A DNA stretch of 64,000 nucleotides, taken from NCBI GenBank assembly GCA_003987775.1, contig RXJD01000005.1, forward strand, positions 58,954 to 122,953, in the 5' to 3' direction. The DNA is from Mycobacterium sp. Lineage in GTDB: Bacteria > Actinomycetota > Actinomycetes > Mycobacteriales > Mycobacteriaceae. Shown here in pieces: positions 20,226 to 28,811 of this stretch; positions within the stretch are counted from its first letter, which is position 1, and the number at the start of each line of letters is the position of its first letter. Position numbers and translations under genes: made by a program. The notes under the pieces were generated by a model, which was not told the origin of the DNA, searched no databases, and was given only the letters and a program-made list of their open reading frames with translations.

Positions 20226-21786
20226 ACCCGTGCGCCAGGATCGCGCTCAGCGCCTGTTGCAGTGCGCCGGCCGGGTCGTCCGGCATCTCCTCCACTCTCC
20301 ATCCCACGAAATCGTCGGGGCGCACCAGCAGCGCTCCCGTCGCGCCTAAACCGTTGACGTCCAACCACTCTGGCTCATCGATGCGGTGCATGGCGACCTG
20401 GAGACCGGCCGCTGCGGCACGCCACCGCTCGTCGGCAGACAGCAGCGTGAACCGGGGTCCCAGCAGGTCGAGCGTCGACAACCGCTTCCCGTCGCGCTGC
20501 AGCCACACGTGTGGAACTCGGGTGCCGGGCTGTCCGCGCAACTCCTGCACCAGCTCCAACGCCCCGGGATCGGGATCGTCGGTCAGCACCGCAGCCGACC
20601 GATACCGGTAGCCGATCAGCAGCTCGAACATCGAGCACTCCTGCTCGGGCGCTAAACGTGGCCGCTGGTCTCCCAATTCGAGAGTGGCCAGCGTGGGGCC
20701 CGTCAGTGACTGGTGGGCGGCGAACCGGCCGACCGGGTGCCGTTCGCTGTGATAACTCGACAGCAGCGCCGGTCCGGCCCGGCCCTGCAGCACCGCTGCC
20801 AGCTTCCAGGCGAGGTTGTGCGCACTCTGAATGGCAGTGTTGGCTCCGCCGGCTTTGAAGGGCGGCATGGTATGCGCGCAATCGCCGACCAGAAGGACAC
20901 GGCCACAACAGAATTGATCTGCAACCTGTTCATAGGGCTGCCACGAGGCGACCTCGATGATCTGTACCTCGGCCCGCTGTCCGATTGCCGCGGTCACCAA
21001 TTCGGCGCACCGCTCGGGCGTGAACTGTTGGGCCGTTTCACCTTTGGCGGGAAAATAGGTCGTGATGAACATGCCGCGGTCCTCATCGACCGCGAGGAAG
21101 ATGCCGGGCGCAGCCTGATTGCTGATCTGCACCGCATCGCCGTTGGTGAGATCCGGAGCGAACCGGCGCCATGCACAGCGAAAGTAGATGAACACCACAA
21201 AGATCGGCAACGCGCCATAGCCGGAAGTCGGTATCGACAGCGCCTTGCGGATCGGGCTGTGCACCCCGTCGGCCGCAATCAGATACTCGGCCCACACTGT
21301 CTGCGATCGCCCGGATTCCCGGTCGGCAAGGATCGCCGAGACACCGTCGCCGTCCTGCTCGAACGACACCAATGTGGTTCCATAGCGCACTTCACTGCCG
21401 CGACTTCGCGTCGCTCGCAACAACATCGGCTCCGACTCGCTCTGCGGGCAGTACTGCGCGGCGGGCTCGGGACTCACCGCGTCCAGGCCGGCGAATATCG
21501 CATCCATATCGATCGCCGGGTGCCCCGGGGCCGTGCTGGCCAGGGTCGGCTTGACCACCATGGTTGACACCCGCTCCGCCACGGCGTGCACCTCGTCGCC
21601 CAGACCGAGCCCGCGCAGAATTTCCAGACTACGAAAGCTCAGGTTGCGCGCCTTGGGATAGACGAAGGTCTCGTGCCGCCGATCAACCAGCAACGAGCGC
21701 ACGCCGTGCTGGGCAAGCAACGCCGACATCGCCAGCCCGCCCACCCCGGCGCCGACAATCAATACCCGACGGTCCTCCCCCGTCAT
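20224..21786 (-). CDS. FAD-dependent aromatic-hydroxylase-type monooxygenase
   Basis: A 520-residue class A flavoprotein monooxygenase (PheA/TfdB-like). GAGVGGLAMSALLAQHG is the Rossmann GxGxxG, LIAADGVHSPIRKAL the DG motif, and GRVLLVGDCAHTMPPFKAGGANTAIQSAHNLAWKL the GD motif that binds FAD ribityl. The roughly 130-residue C-terminal thioredoxin-like region of this subfamily is present. It would hydroxylate a phenolic or polyketide-like substrate with NAD(P)H and O2. It lies 39 nt after glpD on the same strand, but no pathway link is evident. M. tuberculosis has an unrelated small gene (Rv2248) at this spot. Confidence 0.88.
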   Translation of the reverse strand: MTGEDRRVLIVGAGVGGLAMSALLAQHGVRSLLVDRRHETFVYPKARNLSFRSLEILRGLGLGDEVHAVAERVSTMVVKPTLASTAPGHPAIDMDAIFAGLDAVSPEPAAQYCPQSESEPMLLRATRSRGSEVRYGTTLVSFEQDGDGVSAILADRESGRSQTVWAEYLIAADGVHSPIRKALSIPTSGYGALPIFVVFIYFRCAWRRFAPDLTNGDAVQISNQAAPGIFLAVDEDRGMFITTYFPAKGETAQQFTPERCAELVTAAIGQRAEVQIIEVASWQPYEQVADQFCCGRVLLVGDCAHTMPPFKAGGANTAIQSAHNLAWKLAAVLQGRAGPALLSSYHSERHPVGRFAAHQSLTGPTLATLELGDQRPRLAPEQECSMFELLIGYRYRSAAVLTDDPDPGALELVQELRGQPGTRVPHVWLQRDGKRLSTLDLLGPRFTLLSADERWRAAAAGLQVAMHRIDEPEWLDVNGLGATGALLVRPDDFVGWRVEEMPDDPAGALQQALSAILAHG

Positions 21787-21825
21787 GGCTAGGAACCTAC
21801 AACTCGCGCGCTGTGGCCGCGAGGG

Positions 21826-23364
21826 TCAGCCGACACCTGCCAGGAACTCCTCAGCTACCGCGACCGCCTTCTCGCGGTCACGCGGCACCAGACCGATGCG
21901 GGTCCGGCGATCGAGAATGTCACCGACGTCCAGTGCGCCCTCGTGGGTCACGGCGTACTCGAACTCCGCCCGCGTCACGTCGATGCCGTCGGCAACCGGC
22001 TCGGTCGGCCGCTCGCAGGTGGCCACCGCAACCACGTTGGCCGCCTCAGCGCCGTACCGCGCCACCATGGACGCCGGCACGTTACCCGGCCCCGCGGCAG
22101 GGCCCGGGTTGGCCGACGCCCCGATCAGCGGCAGGTTGCGGGTCCGGCACTGCCCGGCGCGCAACGTGCGCAGCTCGATCGCTCGGTTGAGCACATCCTC
22201 TGCCATGTAACGGTATTCGGTGAGTTTGCCACCCACCACGCTGATCACACCGGTCGGCGATTCGAAGATGGCGTGATCGCGCGACACATCGGCGGTGCGG
22301 CCTTCGCCGGTGTCGATCAGCGGCCGCAGCCCGGCGTAGGAGCCGATCACATCCGATGACGAGACCGTGGTGCCCAGCGCGGTGTTCACCGTGTCCAGCA
22401 GGAAGGCGATCTCTGCCGAAGAGGGCTCCGGGACATCGGGAATCGGGCCGGGCGCATCCTCGTCGGTCAGCCCGAGGTAGATCCGGCCGAGTTGCTCGGG
22501 CATGGCGAACACAAACCTGTTCACCTCGCCCGGGATCGGAATGGTCAGCGCCGCAGTCGGATTGCCGAACGCCGCCGCGTCGAACACCAGATGGGTTCCG
22601 CGGCTGGGCCGTAGCTTCAAGGCCGGGTCGATGTCACCGCCCCACACCCCGGCCGCATTGATCACCGCGCCGGCCTTCACCTCGAACGACTCGCCGGTCC
22701 GCTGGTCGGTCAGCCGCACCGAGGTGGCGGTGGCCTCCGAGGCGGCCACATAGGTCAAGATCCGGGCGCCGTGCTGGGCCGCGGTGCGCGCCACGGCCGT
22801 CACCAGCCGCGCATCGTCGATCAACTGCCCGTCGTAGTTGAGCAGTCCCCCCGCCAGGCCGTCGCGCTTCACCGTGGGTGCCAGCTCGACCACCCGGCTT
22901 GCCGAGATCCGCCGCGACCGGGGCAACGTCGAGGACGACGTGCCCGCCATCACCCGCAGCGCGTCACCGGCCAGAAAGCCGACCCGCACCAGGGCACGGT
23001 TGAAGTGGTTCATCGCCGGCAGCAGGGGAACCAGCTGCGGCATCGCGTGCACCAGATGAGGGGCGTTGCGCGACATCAGGATTCCGCGCTCGATGGCGCT
23101 GCGGCGCGCGATGCCGATATTGCCGCTGGCCAGGTAGCGCAGACCGCCGTGCACCAGTTTCGAACTCCACCGGCTGGTGCCGAACGCGAGGTCGTGTTTC
23201 TCCACCAGCGCGGTGCGCAGGCCGCGCGACGCGGCGTCCAGGGCGATGCCGACGCCGGTGATGCCACCACCGATGACGACGACGTCGAGCTCGGCGCCGT
23301 CGGCCAGGGCGGTGAGGTCTGCGGTGCGACGAGCGGCGTTGAGCGCGGTCAGGTTCTCCATCAC
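21826..23364 (-). CDS. glpD: Glycerol-3-phosphate dehydrogenase (FAD, GlpD type)
   Basis: A 512-residue FAD enzyme that oxidises sn-glycerol 3-phosphate to dihydroxyacetone phosphate at the membrane. VVVIGGGITGVGIALDAASRGLRTALVEKHDLAFGTSRWSSKLVHGGLRYL is unmistakable DAO-fold GlpD, and GVWGGDIDPALKLRPSRGTHLVFD and GLRPLIDTGEGRTADVSRDHAIF follow. The C-terminal helical domain ends near residue 512. GTG 23364 and ATG 23361 are both possible starts; the TetR stop overlaps them, so the regulator and glpD are cotranscribed, as Rv2250c and glpD1 are in M. tuberculosis. Confidence 0.95.
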   Translation of the reverse strand: MMENLTALNAARRTADLTALADGAELDVVVIGGGITGVGIALDAASRGLRTALVEKHDLAFGTSRWSSKLVHGGLRYLASGNIGIARRSAIERGILMSRNAPHLVHAMPQLVPLLPAMNHFNRALVRVGFLAGDALRVMAGTSSSTLPRSRRISASRVVELAPTVKRDGLAGGLLNYDGQLIDDARLVTAVARTAAQHGARILTYVAASEATATSVRLTDQRTGESFEVKAGAVINAAGVWGGDIDPALKLRPSRGTHLVFDAAAFGNPTAALTIPIPGEVNRFVFAMPEQLGRIYLGLTDEDAPGPIPDVPEPSSAEIAFLLDTVNTALGTTVSSSDVIGSYAGLRPLIDTGEGRTADVSRDHAIFESPTGVISVVGGKLTEYRYMAEDVLNRAIELRTLRAGQCRTRNLPLIGASANPGPAAGPGNVPASMVARYGAEAANVVAVATCERPTEPVADGIDVTRAEFEYAVTHEGALDVGDILDRRTRIGLVPRDREKAVAVAEEFLAGVG

Positions 23365-23933
23365 GACAGGTATCCGTTCAGTGTGTAGGCGAGTTGGGTG
23401 GCCAGGGCCTCGTCGTCGAGGATCGGTTTGACGATGTCGGCGGATTGGATGGTGGACTGGGCGATCAGCAGAATCATGGTCGCGAACTGACGGGGGTCAC
23501 CGGGCCGGACGGTGCCGGCCCGCTGCGCCTCGGCCAGCCGCTGGGCCAGCCCTTCGATCAGGAACTGCTGGCTGGCACCCAGGCGCTCGGTGATGTAGAC
23601 CCGGGCCAGCTCCGAGTGCATCACCGACATGATCAGCTCGTCGCGGCGCAACCGGTCGGCCACCGCCACCACCTGCCGGACCAGCGCCTCCCGGTCGTTG
23701 CCGGCAAAAGGCACCTCGCGCATCACGTTGGTGATGTGGTCGGTCAGCAGCGTCGACATGATCGACTGCGTGTCCGGCCATCGGCGGTAGACAGTCGGAC
23801 GGCTCACGCCGGCGCGGCGGGCGATCTCGGCGAGAGTCACCCGGTCGGCACCGAAATCGACCACGCAGCTGGCCGCCGCAGCTAATATTCGGTCCCCGGT
23901 ATCCAAATTTGGGTCATTACTCATTGACACCAT
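23361..23933 (-). CDS. TetR-family repressor upstream of glpD
   Basis: A 190-residue one-domain-plus-ligand TetR regulator. DRILAAAASCVVDFGADRVTLAEIARRAGVSRPTVYRRWPDTQSIM is the N-terminal helix-turn-helix; the remaining helices form the dimer and ligand domain. I prefer ATG 23933: TACAGT on the minus strand lies 7 nt upstream and no ribosome site is present, the layout of a leaderless mRNA. ATG 23924 is an alternative. The stop overlaps glpD. It faces the alkyl-DHAP-synthase-like gene with only 17 bp between starts and probably controls both directions. The ligand is unknown; an acyl or glycerol-phosphate compound fits the context. Confidence 0.85.
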   Translation of the reverse strand: MVSMSNDPNLDTGDRILAAAASCVVDFGADRVTLAEIARRAGVSRPTVYRRWPDTQSIMSTLLTDHITNVMREVPFAGNDREALVRQVVAVADRLRRDELIMSVMHSELARVYITERLGASQQFLIEGLAQRLAEAQRAGTVRPGDPRQFATMILLIAQSTIQSADIVKPILDDEALATQLAYTLNGYLS

Positions 23934-23950
23934 GTGTAATACTGTAACGC
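23916..23950. promoter_or_regulatory. Overlapping divergent promoters and candidate TetR operator
   Basis: The 17 bp between the two divergent starts, plus the start of the TetR gene, hold an imperfect dyad ATTACTC-N11-GTGTAAT (23916-23940). Two opposed -10-like words share bases: TACAGT on the minus strand (23946-23941), 7 nt before ATG 23933, and TACTGT/TAATAC on the plus strand (23937-23945), 5-8 nt before ATG 23951. Neither gene has a ribosome site, so both mRNAs may be leaderless and a single bound repressor could block both. Confidence 0.5.
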
Positions 23951-25561
23951 ATGACGCACCTTGAGGAACTCCTTCCGCCGATGAAATGGAACGCGTGGGG
24001 GGATCCCGCCGCGGCCAAGCCACTCTCCGATGGAATCCGCGGTCTGCTGAAGCAGGTTGTGGGCCTTGAAGATTCGGATGAGGACGAGCTGCAGCCCAAC
24101 GAGGTGAAGCTGCGCGAATGCGCCCTGTCGCAGGAAGCCCGGGACGGGCTCGCCAAGATCGTCGGCAGCGAGTACTTCCGTACCGCTGACCGCGACCGGT
24201 TGCTGCGCGCCGGCGGCAAGTCCACCCCCGACATGCTGCGCCGCAAAGACCGCGGCGTCCAGGATGCGCCCGACGCGGTGCTGCTCCCCGGCGATGACGA
24301 CACGATCTTGGAAATATTGCGCTACTGCTCCGACCACGGCATCGCAGTCGTCCCGTTCGGCGGCGGCACCAACGTCACCGGGGGCCTGGATCCCACCCGC
24401 GGGCAGTTCGCCGCCGTCATCTCGCTGGATCTGCGTCGCTTCGACGAGTTGCACTCCCTGGACCCGGTGTCGGGCATCGCGGAACTGGGCGGCGGCGTCA
24501 CCGGCCCGGACGCCGAACGCCTGCTCGGCGAACACGGTTTCTCCCTCGGGCACTTCCCGCAGAGCTTCGAGTACGCCACCATCGGCGGTTTCGCGGCGAC
24601 CCGCTCGTCCGGCCAGGACTCCGCCGGCTACGGCCGGTTCAACGACATGATCATCGGACTGCGCATGGTCACCCCCGTCGGCATCTGGGACCTGGGGCGG
24701 GTGGCGGCTTCGGCCGCCGGTCCGGATCTGCGCCAGCTGGCCATCGGCTCCGAAGGCACCCTGGGGGTCATCACCAAGGTGCGATTGCGGGTGCACCCCG
24801 TCCCGGAGACCACCCGCTACGAGGCGTGGTCGTTCCCGGACTTCGCAACCGGGGTCGCCGCATTGCGTGCCATCACCCAGACCGGCACCGGCCCCACCGT
24901 GGTGCGCCTTTCGGATGAGGCGGAGACCGGCATCAACCTCGCCACTCACGAGACGATCGGTGAAAACCAAAGCAGCGGTGGATGTCTGGGTCTGACGCTG
25001 TTCGAGGGCACCAAGGAGCACGCCGAGAGCCGGCACGCCGAGACCCGGGCGCTGCTGGAAGCCAGCGGCGGCACCTCGCTGGGCGAAGGCCCGGCCAAGA
25101 CGTGGGAGCACGGCCGGTTCAGCGCTCCGTACCTGCGCGACTCACTGCTGGCCGCGGGCGCGCTCTGCGAGACGCTGGAGACCGCCACCGACTGGTCCAA
25201 CATTCCCGCCCTCAAGGCCGCCGTCACCGAGGCGCTGACCAGTTCGCTGGGCGAGTCGGGCACCCCGGCGCTGGTGATGTGCCACGTGTCGCACGTCTAC
25301 CCCACCGGCGCCTCGCTGTACTTCACCGTGGTCGCCGGCCAGCGCGGCAATCCGGTCGAGCAGTGGTGGGCGGCGAAGAAGGCGGCGTGTGACGCGATCA
25401 TGGCCACCGGTGGCACCATCACCCACCACCATGCCGTCGGAGCCGACCACCGGGCATGGATGCGAGACGAAGTGGGCGACCTCGGGGTGCAATTGTTGCG
25501 CGCGGCCAAGGCCACCCTGGATCCAGCCGGAATTCTCAACCCCGGCAAACTGATTCCGTGA
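23951..25561 (+). CDS. FAD-linked oxidase, alkyl-DHAP-synthase-like (Rv2251-like)
   Basis: A 536-residue VAO-type flavoprotein. VPFGGGTNVTGGLDPTRGQF and PQSFEYATIGGFAATRSSGQDSAGYGRFNDMIIG form the PP-loop FAD-binding domain; VYPTGASLYFTV and THHHAVGADHRAWM, with a His cluster near the C-terminus, match the FAD-oxidase C domain of alkylglycerone-phosphate synthases. Family members exchange the acyl group of acyl-DHAP for a fatty alcohol to form ether lipids; whether mycobacteria do this is unsettled. It is followed by the diacylglycerol kinase with a GTGA overlap and sits opposite glpD, so a glycerol-phosphate or ether-lipid role is reasonable. Confidence 0.88.
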   Translation: MTHLEELLPPMKWNAWGDPAAAKPLSDGIRGLLKQVVGLEDSDEDELQPNEVKLRECALSQEARDGLAKIVGSEYFRTADRDRLLRAGGKSTPDMLRRKDRGVQDAPDAVLLPGDDDTILEILRYCSDHGIAVVPFGGGTNVTGGLDPTRGQFAAVISLDLRRFDELHSLDPVSGIAELGGGVTGPDAERLLGEHGFSLGHFPQSFEYATIGGFAATRSSGQDSAGYGRFNDMIIGLRMVTPVGIWDLGRVAASAAGPDLRQLAIGSEGTLGVITKVRLRVHPVPETTRYEAWSFPDFATGVAALRAITQTGTGPTVVRLSDEAETGINLATHETIGENQSSGGCLGLTLFEGTKEHAESRHAETRALLEASGGTSLGEGPAKTWEHGRFSAPYLRDSLLAAGALCETLETATDWSNIPALKAAVTEALTSSLGESGTPALVMCHVSHVYPTGASLYFTVVAGQRGNPVEQWWAAKKAACDAIMATGGTITHHHAVGADHRAWMRDEVGDLGVQLLRAAKATLDPAGILNPGKLIP

Positions 25562-26496
25562 CGCAGCAGTCCTCCGTCCTGAGCCGACGCGAGATCGCCA
25601 AGGTCACCGCGCTGACCAATCCCCTGTCGGGACACGGTGCCGCGATCGAGGCGGCGCAACGCGCGATCGCCCGGTTCCACAAACGCGGCATCGAAGTCGT
25701 CGAGATCATCGGCGACGGCGCCGAAGACGCACGCTTTCTGGTCGCCGCGGCGCTGGAGAAGGGCACTGACGCGGTCGTCGTCACCGGCGGCGACGGCGTC
25801 ATCTCCAACGCCCTGCAGGTGCTGGCGCAAACCGATGTGCCGCTGGGGATCATCCCGGCGGGCACCGGTAACGACCACGCGCGTGAATTCGGTATCCCCA
25901 CCAAGGATCCCGAAGCCGCGGCGGACATCGTGGTGGACGGCTGGACGGAAACCATTGACCTGGGCCGGATCCGCGACCAGCACGGCGTCAACAAGTGGTT
26001 CGGCACCGTGGCGGCAACGGGATTCGACTCGCTGGTGACCGATCGGGCGAACCGGATGACCTGGCCGCACGGGCGGATGCGGTACTACATCGCCATGTTC
26101 GCCGAGCTGTCGCAATTGCGGTTGCTGCCGTTCCGGCTGGTGCTCGACGGGCAGCAGGTGATCGAAACCGACCTCACCATGACAGCGTTCGGCAACACCC
26201 GCAGCTACGGCGGCGGGATGCTGATCTGCCCGAACGCCGACCGGTCGGACGGCCTGCTGGATCTGACCATGGTGCGGTCAGAGTCGCGCACGAAGCTGAT
26301 CCGCTTCTTCCCCACCGCCCTCAAAGGCACGCATGTGGGGCTCGACGAGGTCACCACCGCGCGGGCCAAGACCGTCGAAGTCGAATGCCCCGGCATCAAC
26401 GTGTACGCCGACGGCGACTTCGCCTGTCCGCTGCCGGCCGAGATCTCCGCGGTTCCGGCCGCGCTACAGGTGCTGAGGCCGGCCCACAAGGTGTAA
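25558..26496 (+). CDS. Diacylglycerol kinase (Rv2252-like)
   Basis: A 312-residue lipid kinase that phosphorylates diacylglycerol to phosphatidic acid, a precursor of phosphatidylinositol mannosides. TALTNPLSGHG opens the DAGK catalytic domain, VVTGGDGVISNAL contains the GGDG nucleotide loop, and IIPAGTGNDHAREFG is the second signature. YADGDFACPLPAEI near the end is the conserved C-terminal GD segment. The GTG at 25558 overlaps the previous stop; an open frame further upstream lies inside that gene. In M. tuberculosis Rv2252 follows Rv2251 in the same way. Confidence 0.92.
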   Translation: MTQQSSVLSRREIAKVTALTNPLSGHGAAIEAAQRAIARFHKRGIEVVEIIGDGAEDARFLVAAALEKGTDAVVVTGGDGVISNALQVLAQTDVPLGIIPAGTGNDHAREFGIPTKDPEAAADIVVDGWTETIDLGRIRDQHGVNKWFGTVAATGFDSLVTDRANRMTWPHGRMRYYIAMFAELSQLRLLPFRLVLDGQQVIETDLTMTAFGNTRSYGGGMLICPNADRSDGLLDLTMVRSESRTKLIRFFPTALKGTHVGLDEVTTARAKTVEVECPGINVYADGDFACPLPAEISAVPAALQVLRPAHKV

Positions 26497-26518
26497 CGAA
26501 CCGGTCACGCGACGCGAC

Positions 26519-27040
26519 ATGTTCAGCATGTCAGTGTTCGTCAAGACCGGGTTGGCCGCGGTAGCGGCCATAGGGATTCCGTTGTGCGTGGCGCCGGTGG
26601 CGCACGCGGGTGAAGTCGCCTCCTGGAACGGTGAATACCTCGTCGTGCTCGGCGCCAACGCCAAATCGGGCACCAGCGTGGCAGCGGGCCAGCCCGAATT
26701 CGCCCACCGCTCCACCGTCTCCTTCACCTCCAGCTGCGCCGCGGGCGTCTGCGTCGCCACGGTCGACAATCCGCCGGTACCGAAGAACGAATCGATGCCC
26801 CGGACAATCGAATTCACCTGGAACGGCTCGCAATGGGTGCGCGAGATGACCTGGAAATGGGACTGCCTGCTGCCGGACGGCACCATCGAATACGACCCGG
26901 CCAAATCGATAACCGTCTACACCCCAGGGCAATACGGCATTCTCACCGGCGTCTTCCACACCGATATCGCCAGCGGCACCTGCGCGGGCAATGTCGATAT
27001 GCCGGTGTCGGCCAAGCCGATATCAGGGCCCGTCACCTAA
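26519..27040 (+). CDS. Small secreted protein (Rv2253-like)
   Basis: A 173-residue exported protein of unknown function. The N-terminus, MFSMSVFVKTGLAAVAAIGIPLCVAPVAHA, is a Sec signal peptide with an AHA cleavage site. The mature domain has four cysteines (SCAAGVC, WDC and GTC), which suggests two disulfides, and a beta-rich pattern. It follows the diacylglycerol kinase by 22 bp, matching Rv2253 after Rv2252. A 9-bp hairpin begins 20 nt after its stop, ending the conserved block before the acyltransferase island. Confidence 0.8.
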   Translation: MFSMSVFVKTGLAAVAAIGIPLCVAPVAHAGEVASWNGEYLVVLGANAKSGTSVAAGQPEFAHRSTVSFTSSCAAGVCVATVDNPPVPKNESMPRTIEFTWNGSQWVREMTWKWDCLLPDGTIEYDPAKSITVYTPGQYGILTGVFHTDIASGTCAGNVDMPVSAKPISGPVT

Positions 27041-27060
27041 GTGCCCGTCCGCGAGACGGC

Positions 27061-27084
27061 GTCGATCAGCACGCACTGATCGAC
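27061..27084. terminator. Hairpin after the secreted protein gene
   Basis: Perfect 9-bp arms GTCGATCAG (27061-27069) and CTGATCGAC (27076-27084) with loop CACGCA, 20 nt past the stop at 27040. There is no T-run. It probably ends the conserved operon. It lies in the 304-bp gap 27041-27344, which contains no convincing gene; the open frame from 27192 is an upstream extension of papA. Confidence 0.6.
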
Positions 27085-27264
27085 CATTTCGCGCACGTTC
27101 CCGCGACGTAATCCACGTCCGCCGCACCACTGCGTGAGCATAACGCGCAAAACCCTGCAATCGTCGTTTACTCCGGCTATCGACCACAACCGTGACTGCT
27201 CGCCGCCGAATTCCTAGGTTTGTGATCAACCGATTGGCAGGCGCGCTCCGCCCAACCACGCAGA

Positions 27265-27285
27265 GGATTTCCGCCGGCGAAATCC
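27265..27285. promoter_or_regulatory. Dyad upstream of the PapA-type gene
   Basis: Perfect 7-bp arms GGATTTC and GAAATCC around the 7-nt GC-rich spacer CGCCGGC, centred about 70 bp upstream of the PapA start at 27345. The position suits an operator or a structured 5' leader for the whole acyltransferase-mmpL island. No known regulator motif is recognised. The start itself has AAGGGAT upstream. Confidence 0.4.
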
Positions 27286-27344
27286 AGGCACCCCAGTGGT
27301 TTTGCCTGCCATACACGGCCGGCACACGCGAAAGGGATCGAGCG

Positions 27345-28811
27345 ATGGTAGGACTGGGCACGATCAACGAATGGCGACCGCCGCACGGGCTGGTCACCAC
27401 CTGGACGGCCACCCCGGCGGCACGCGCCGCGGCACGGACGGCGCCGCACAGCACTCTGGCTCCCAGTTACCAACGGGAGCAGCACCTTCGGTCGGCCCTG
27501 GCCGCTCGGGAAGCCGGCCACACCCTGCCCCGGTTGATGGTCGTGGCCTGGGACATCGCCGGCACCTGCGACATCGGCGCAATGACGGCCGCGATCAACA
27601 CCCATGTGCGCCGCCACGACAGCTACCACGACTGGTTCGAATTCGACGGTGCGGCAATCCTGCGCCGGCGCATCGAGAACCCCGATGTCATCGCCTTCCA
27701 CCCGGTCCAATTCGGCCGGATGGGCACCGAACAGATACGCAACCATGCGCTGACCAGCACCCCGGGCACGCTGGAGTGGGGCTGCATCACCTTCGGGGTC
27801 ATCCAGCACGCCGACTACTTCACCTTCTACACCAGCGTCGACCATCTCTACATCGACGGCATGTCGGCCGGACTGATCTTCTTCGATATCCATCTCTCCT
27901 ATGACGCGCTGACGCAGAACCCGGCGCAGCAACCGGTCACTCCGGAGATCGCCAGCTATCGGCGTTACGCGGCGCGGCAGCACGAGCGGATAGCGCGCCT
28001 GACGCTCACGTCGCCAGAGGTCAGGGAGTGGATCTCCTTCATGGAGGGCACCGGTGGACACTGGCCCCGTTTTCCGCTTCCGCTCGGGGACGTCGATGTC
28101 ACCACCACGGGCGACTTCCTGACGGTCGACCTGCTCGACGCCGCCGGGACGGAATCGTTCGACGCCGCCTGCCGGGCCGCCGGTGCACGCTTCAGTGGCG
28201 GTGTCCTGGCCTGTGCCGCGCAGGCCGAGCATGACCTGACCGGCGCCACGACCTTCTACGGATTCACCCCCTACGACACCCGTACGCCCGGCCTGGACAC
28301 TCTCACCGTCGGCTGGTTCGCCAGCCTGGTACCGATCAGTGTCTCCATCGGCTCCGGATCCTTCCCCCGGATGGCCCGCGCCGCGCAGGAATCGTTCGAC
28401 GCCGCCAAGCGTCTGGCCGGTGTCCCGTTCGACCGGGTACTGCAACTGGCGACGCCGGAACAGCTGGGAATCGTGCCCCCCGAGCGTTCGGAATCGATGG
28501 TGTCGTTCATCGACGTCCGCAAGCTACCCCTGGCGCCCTTGTTCGAACAAACGAACTTCGGCGCCTACGGCGACAATCTGTCACGCGGCGGGGTCAACGT
28601 CTGGATCACCCGTCATGCCGACAAGACCACCGCGACCATCTCCTTTCCGGATAACCCGGAGGCACGCACGTCGGTACGCCGCTACCTCTCGGCATTGGCC
28701 GGAGCCTTCGCACGCATCGTCGCCCCGGCTACCCCGCCGTGGCTGGAAGAGGTTGCCGAGCATGCGAACTCGGGGCAGGGCATTCCGGTCATCAGCAAGG
28801 GATCGGTGTGA
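27345..28811 (+). CDS. PapA-type acyltransferase, first gene of the lipid island
   Basis: A 488-residue polyketide-associated acyltransferase of the condensation-domain superfamily. The N-terminus (INEWRPPHGLVTTWTATPAA) and CDIGAMTAAINTHVRRHDSYHDWFEFD strongly resemble PapA1/PapA2/PapA3, which acylate trehalose in sulfolipid and DAT/PAT synthesis. The active-site motif is DHLYIDG with His167 and Asp171, so the first His of HHxxxDG is Asp. A C-terminal NFGAYG stands near the expected DFGWG element. I chose ATG 27345 because AAGGGAT precedes it and PapA homology begins there, although the frame is open from 27192. The stop overlaps the next gene (GTGA). Confidence 0.85.
   Translation: MVGLGTINEWRPPHGLVTTWTATPAARAAARTAPHSTLAPSYQREQHLRSALAAREAGHTLPRLMVVAWDIAGTCDIGAMTAAINTHVRRHDSYHDWFEFDGAAILRRRIENPDVIAFHPVQFGRMGTEQIRNHALTSTPGTLEWGCITFGVIQHADYFTFYTSVDHLYIDGMSAGLIFFDIHLSYDALTQNPAQQPVTPEIASYRRYAARQHERIARLTLTSPEVREWISFMEGTGGHWPRFPLPLGDVDVTTTGDFLTVDLLDAAGTESFDAACRAAGARFSGGVLACAAQAEHDLTGATTFYGFTPYDTRTPGLDTLTVGWFASLVPISVSIGSGSFPRMARAAQESFDAAKRLAGVPFDRVLQLATPEQLGIVPPERSESMVSFIDVRKLPLAPLFEQTNFGAYGDNLSRGGVNVWITRHADKTTATISFPDNPEARTSVRRYLSALAGAFARIVAPATPPWLEEVAEHANSGQGIPVISKGSV

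Noticed and set aside
27192-27344. Upstream 51-codon extension of the PapA-type gene
   Set aside because: No ribosome site or homology; PapA similarity and AAGGGAT both support ATG 27345.
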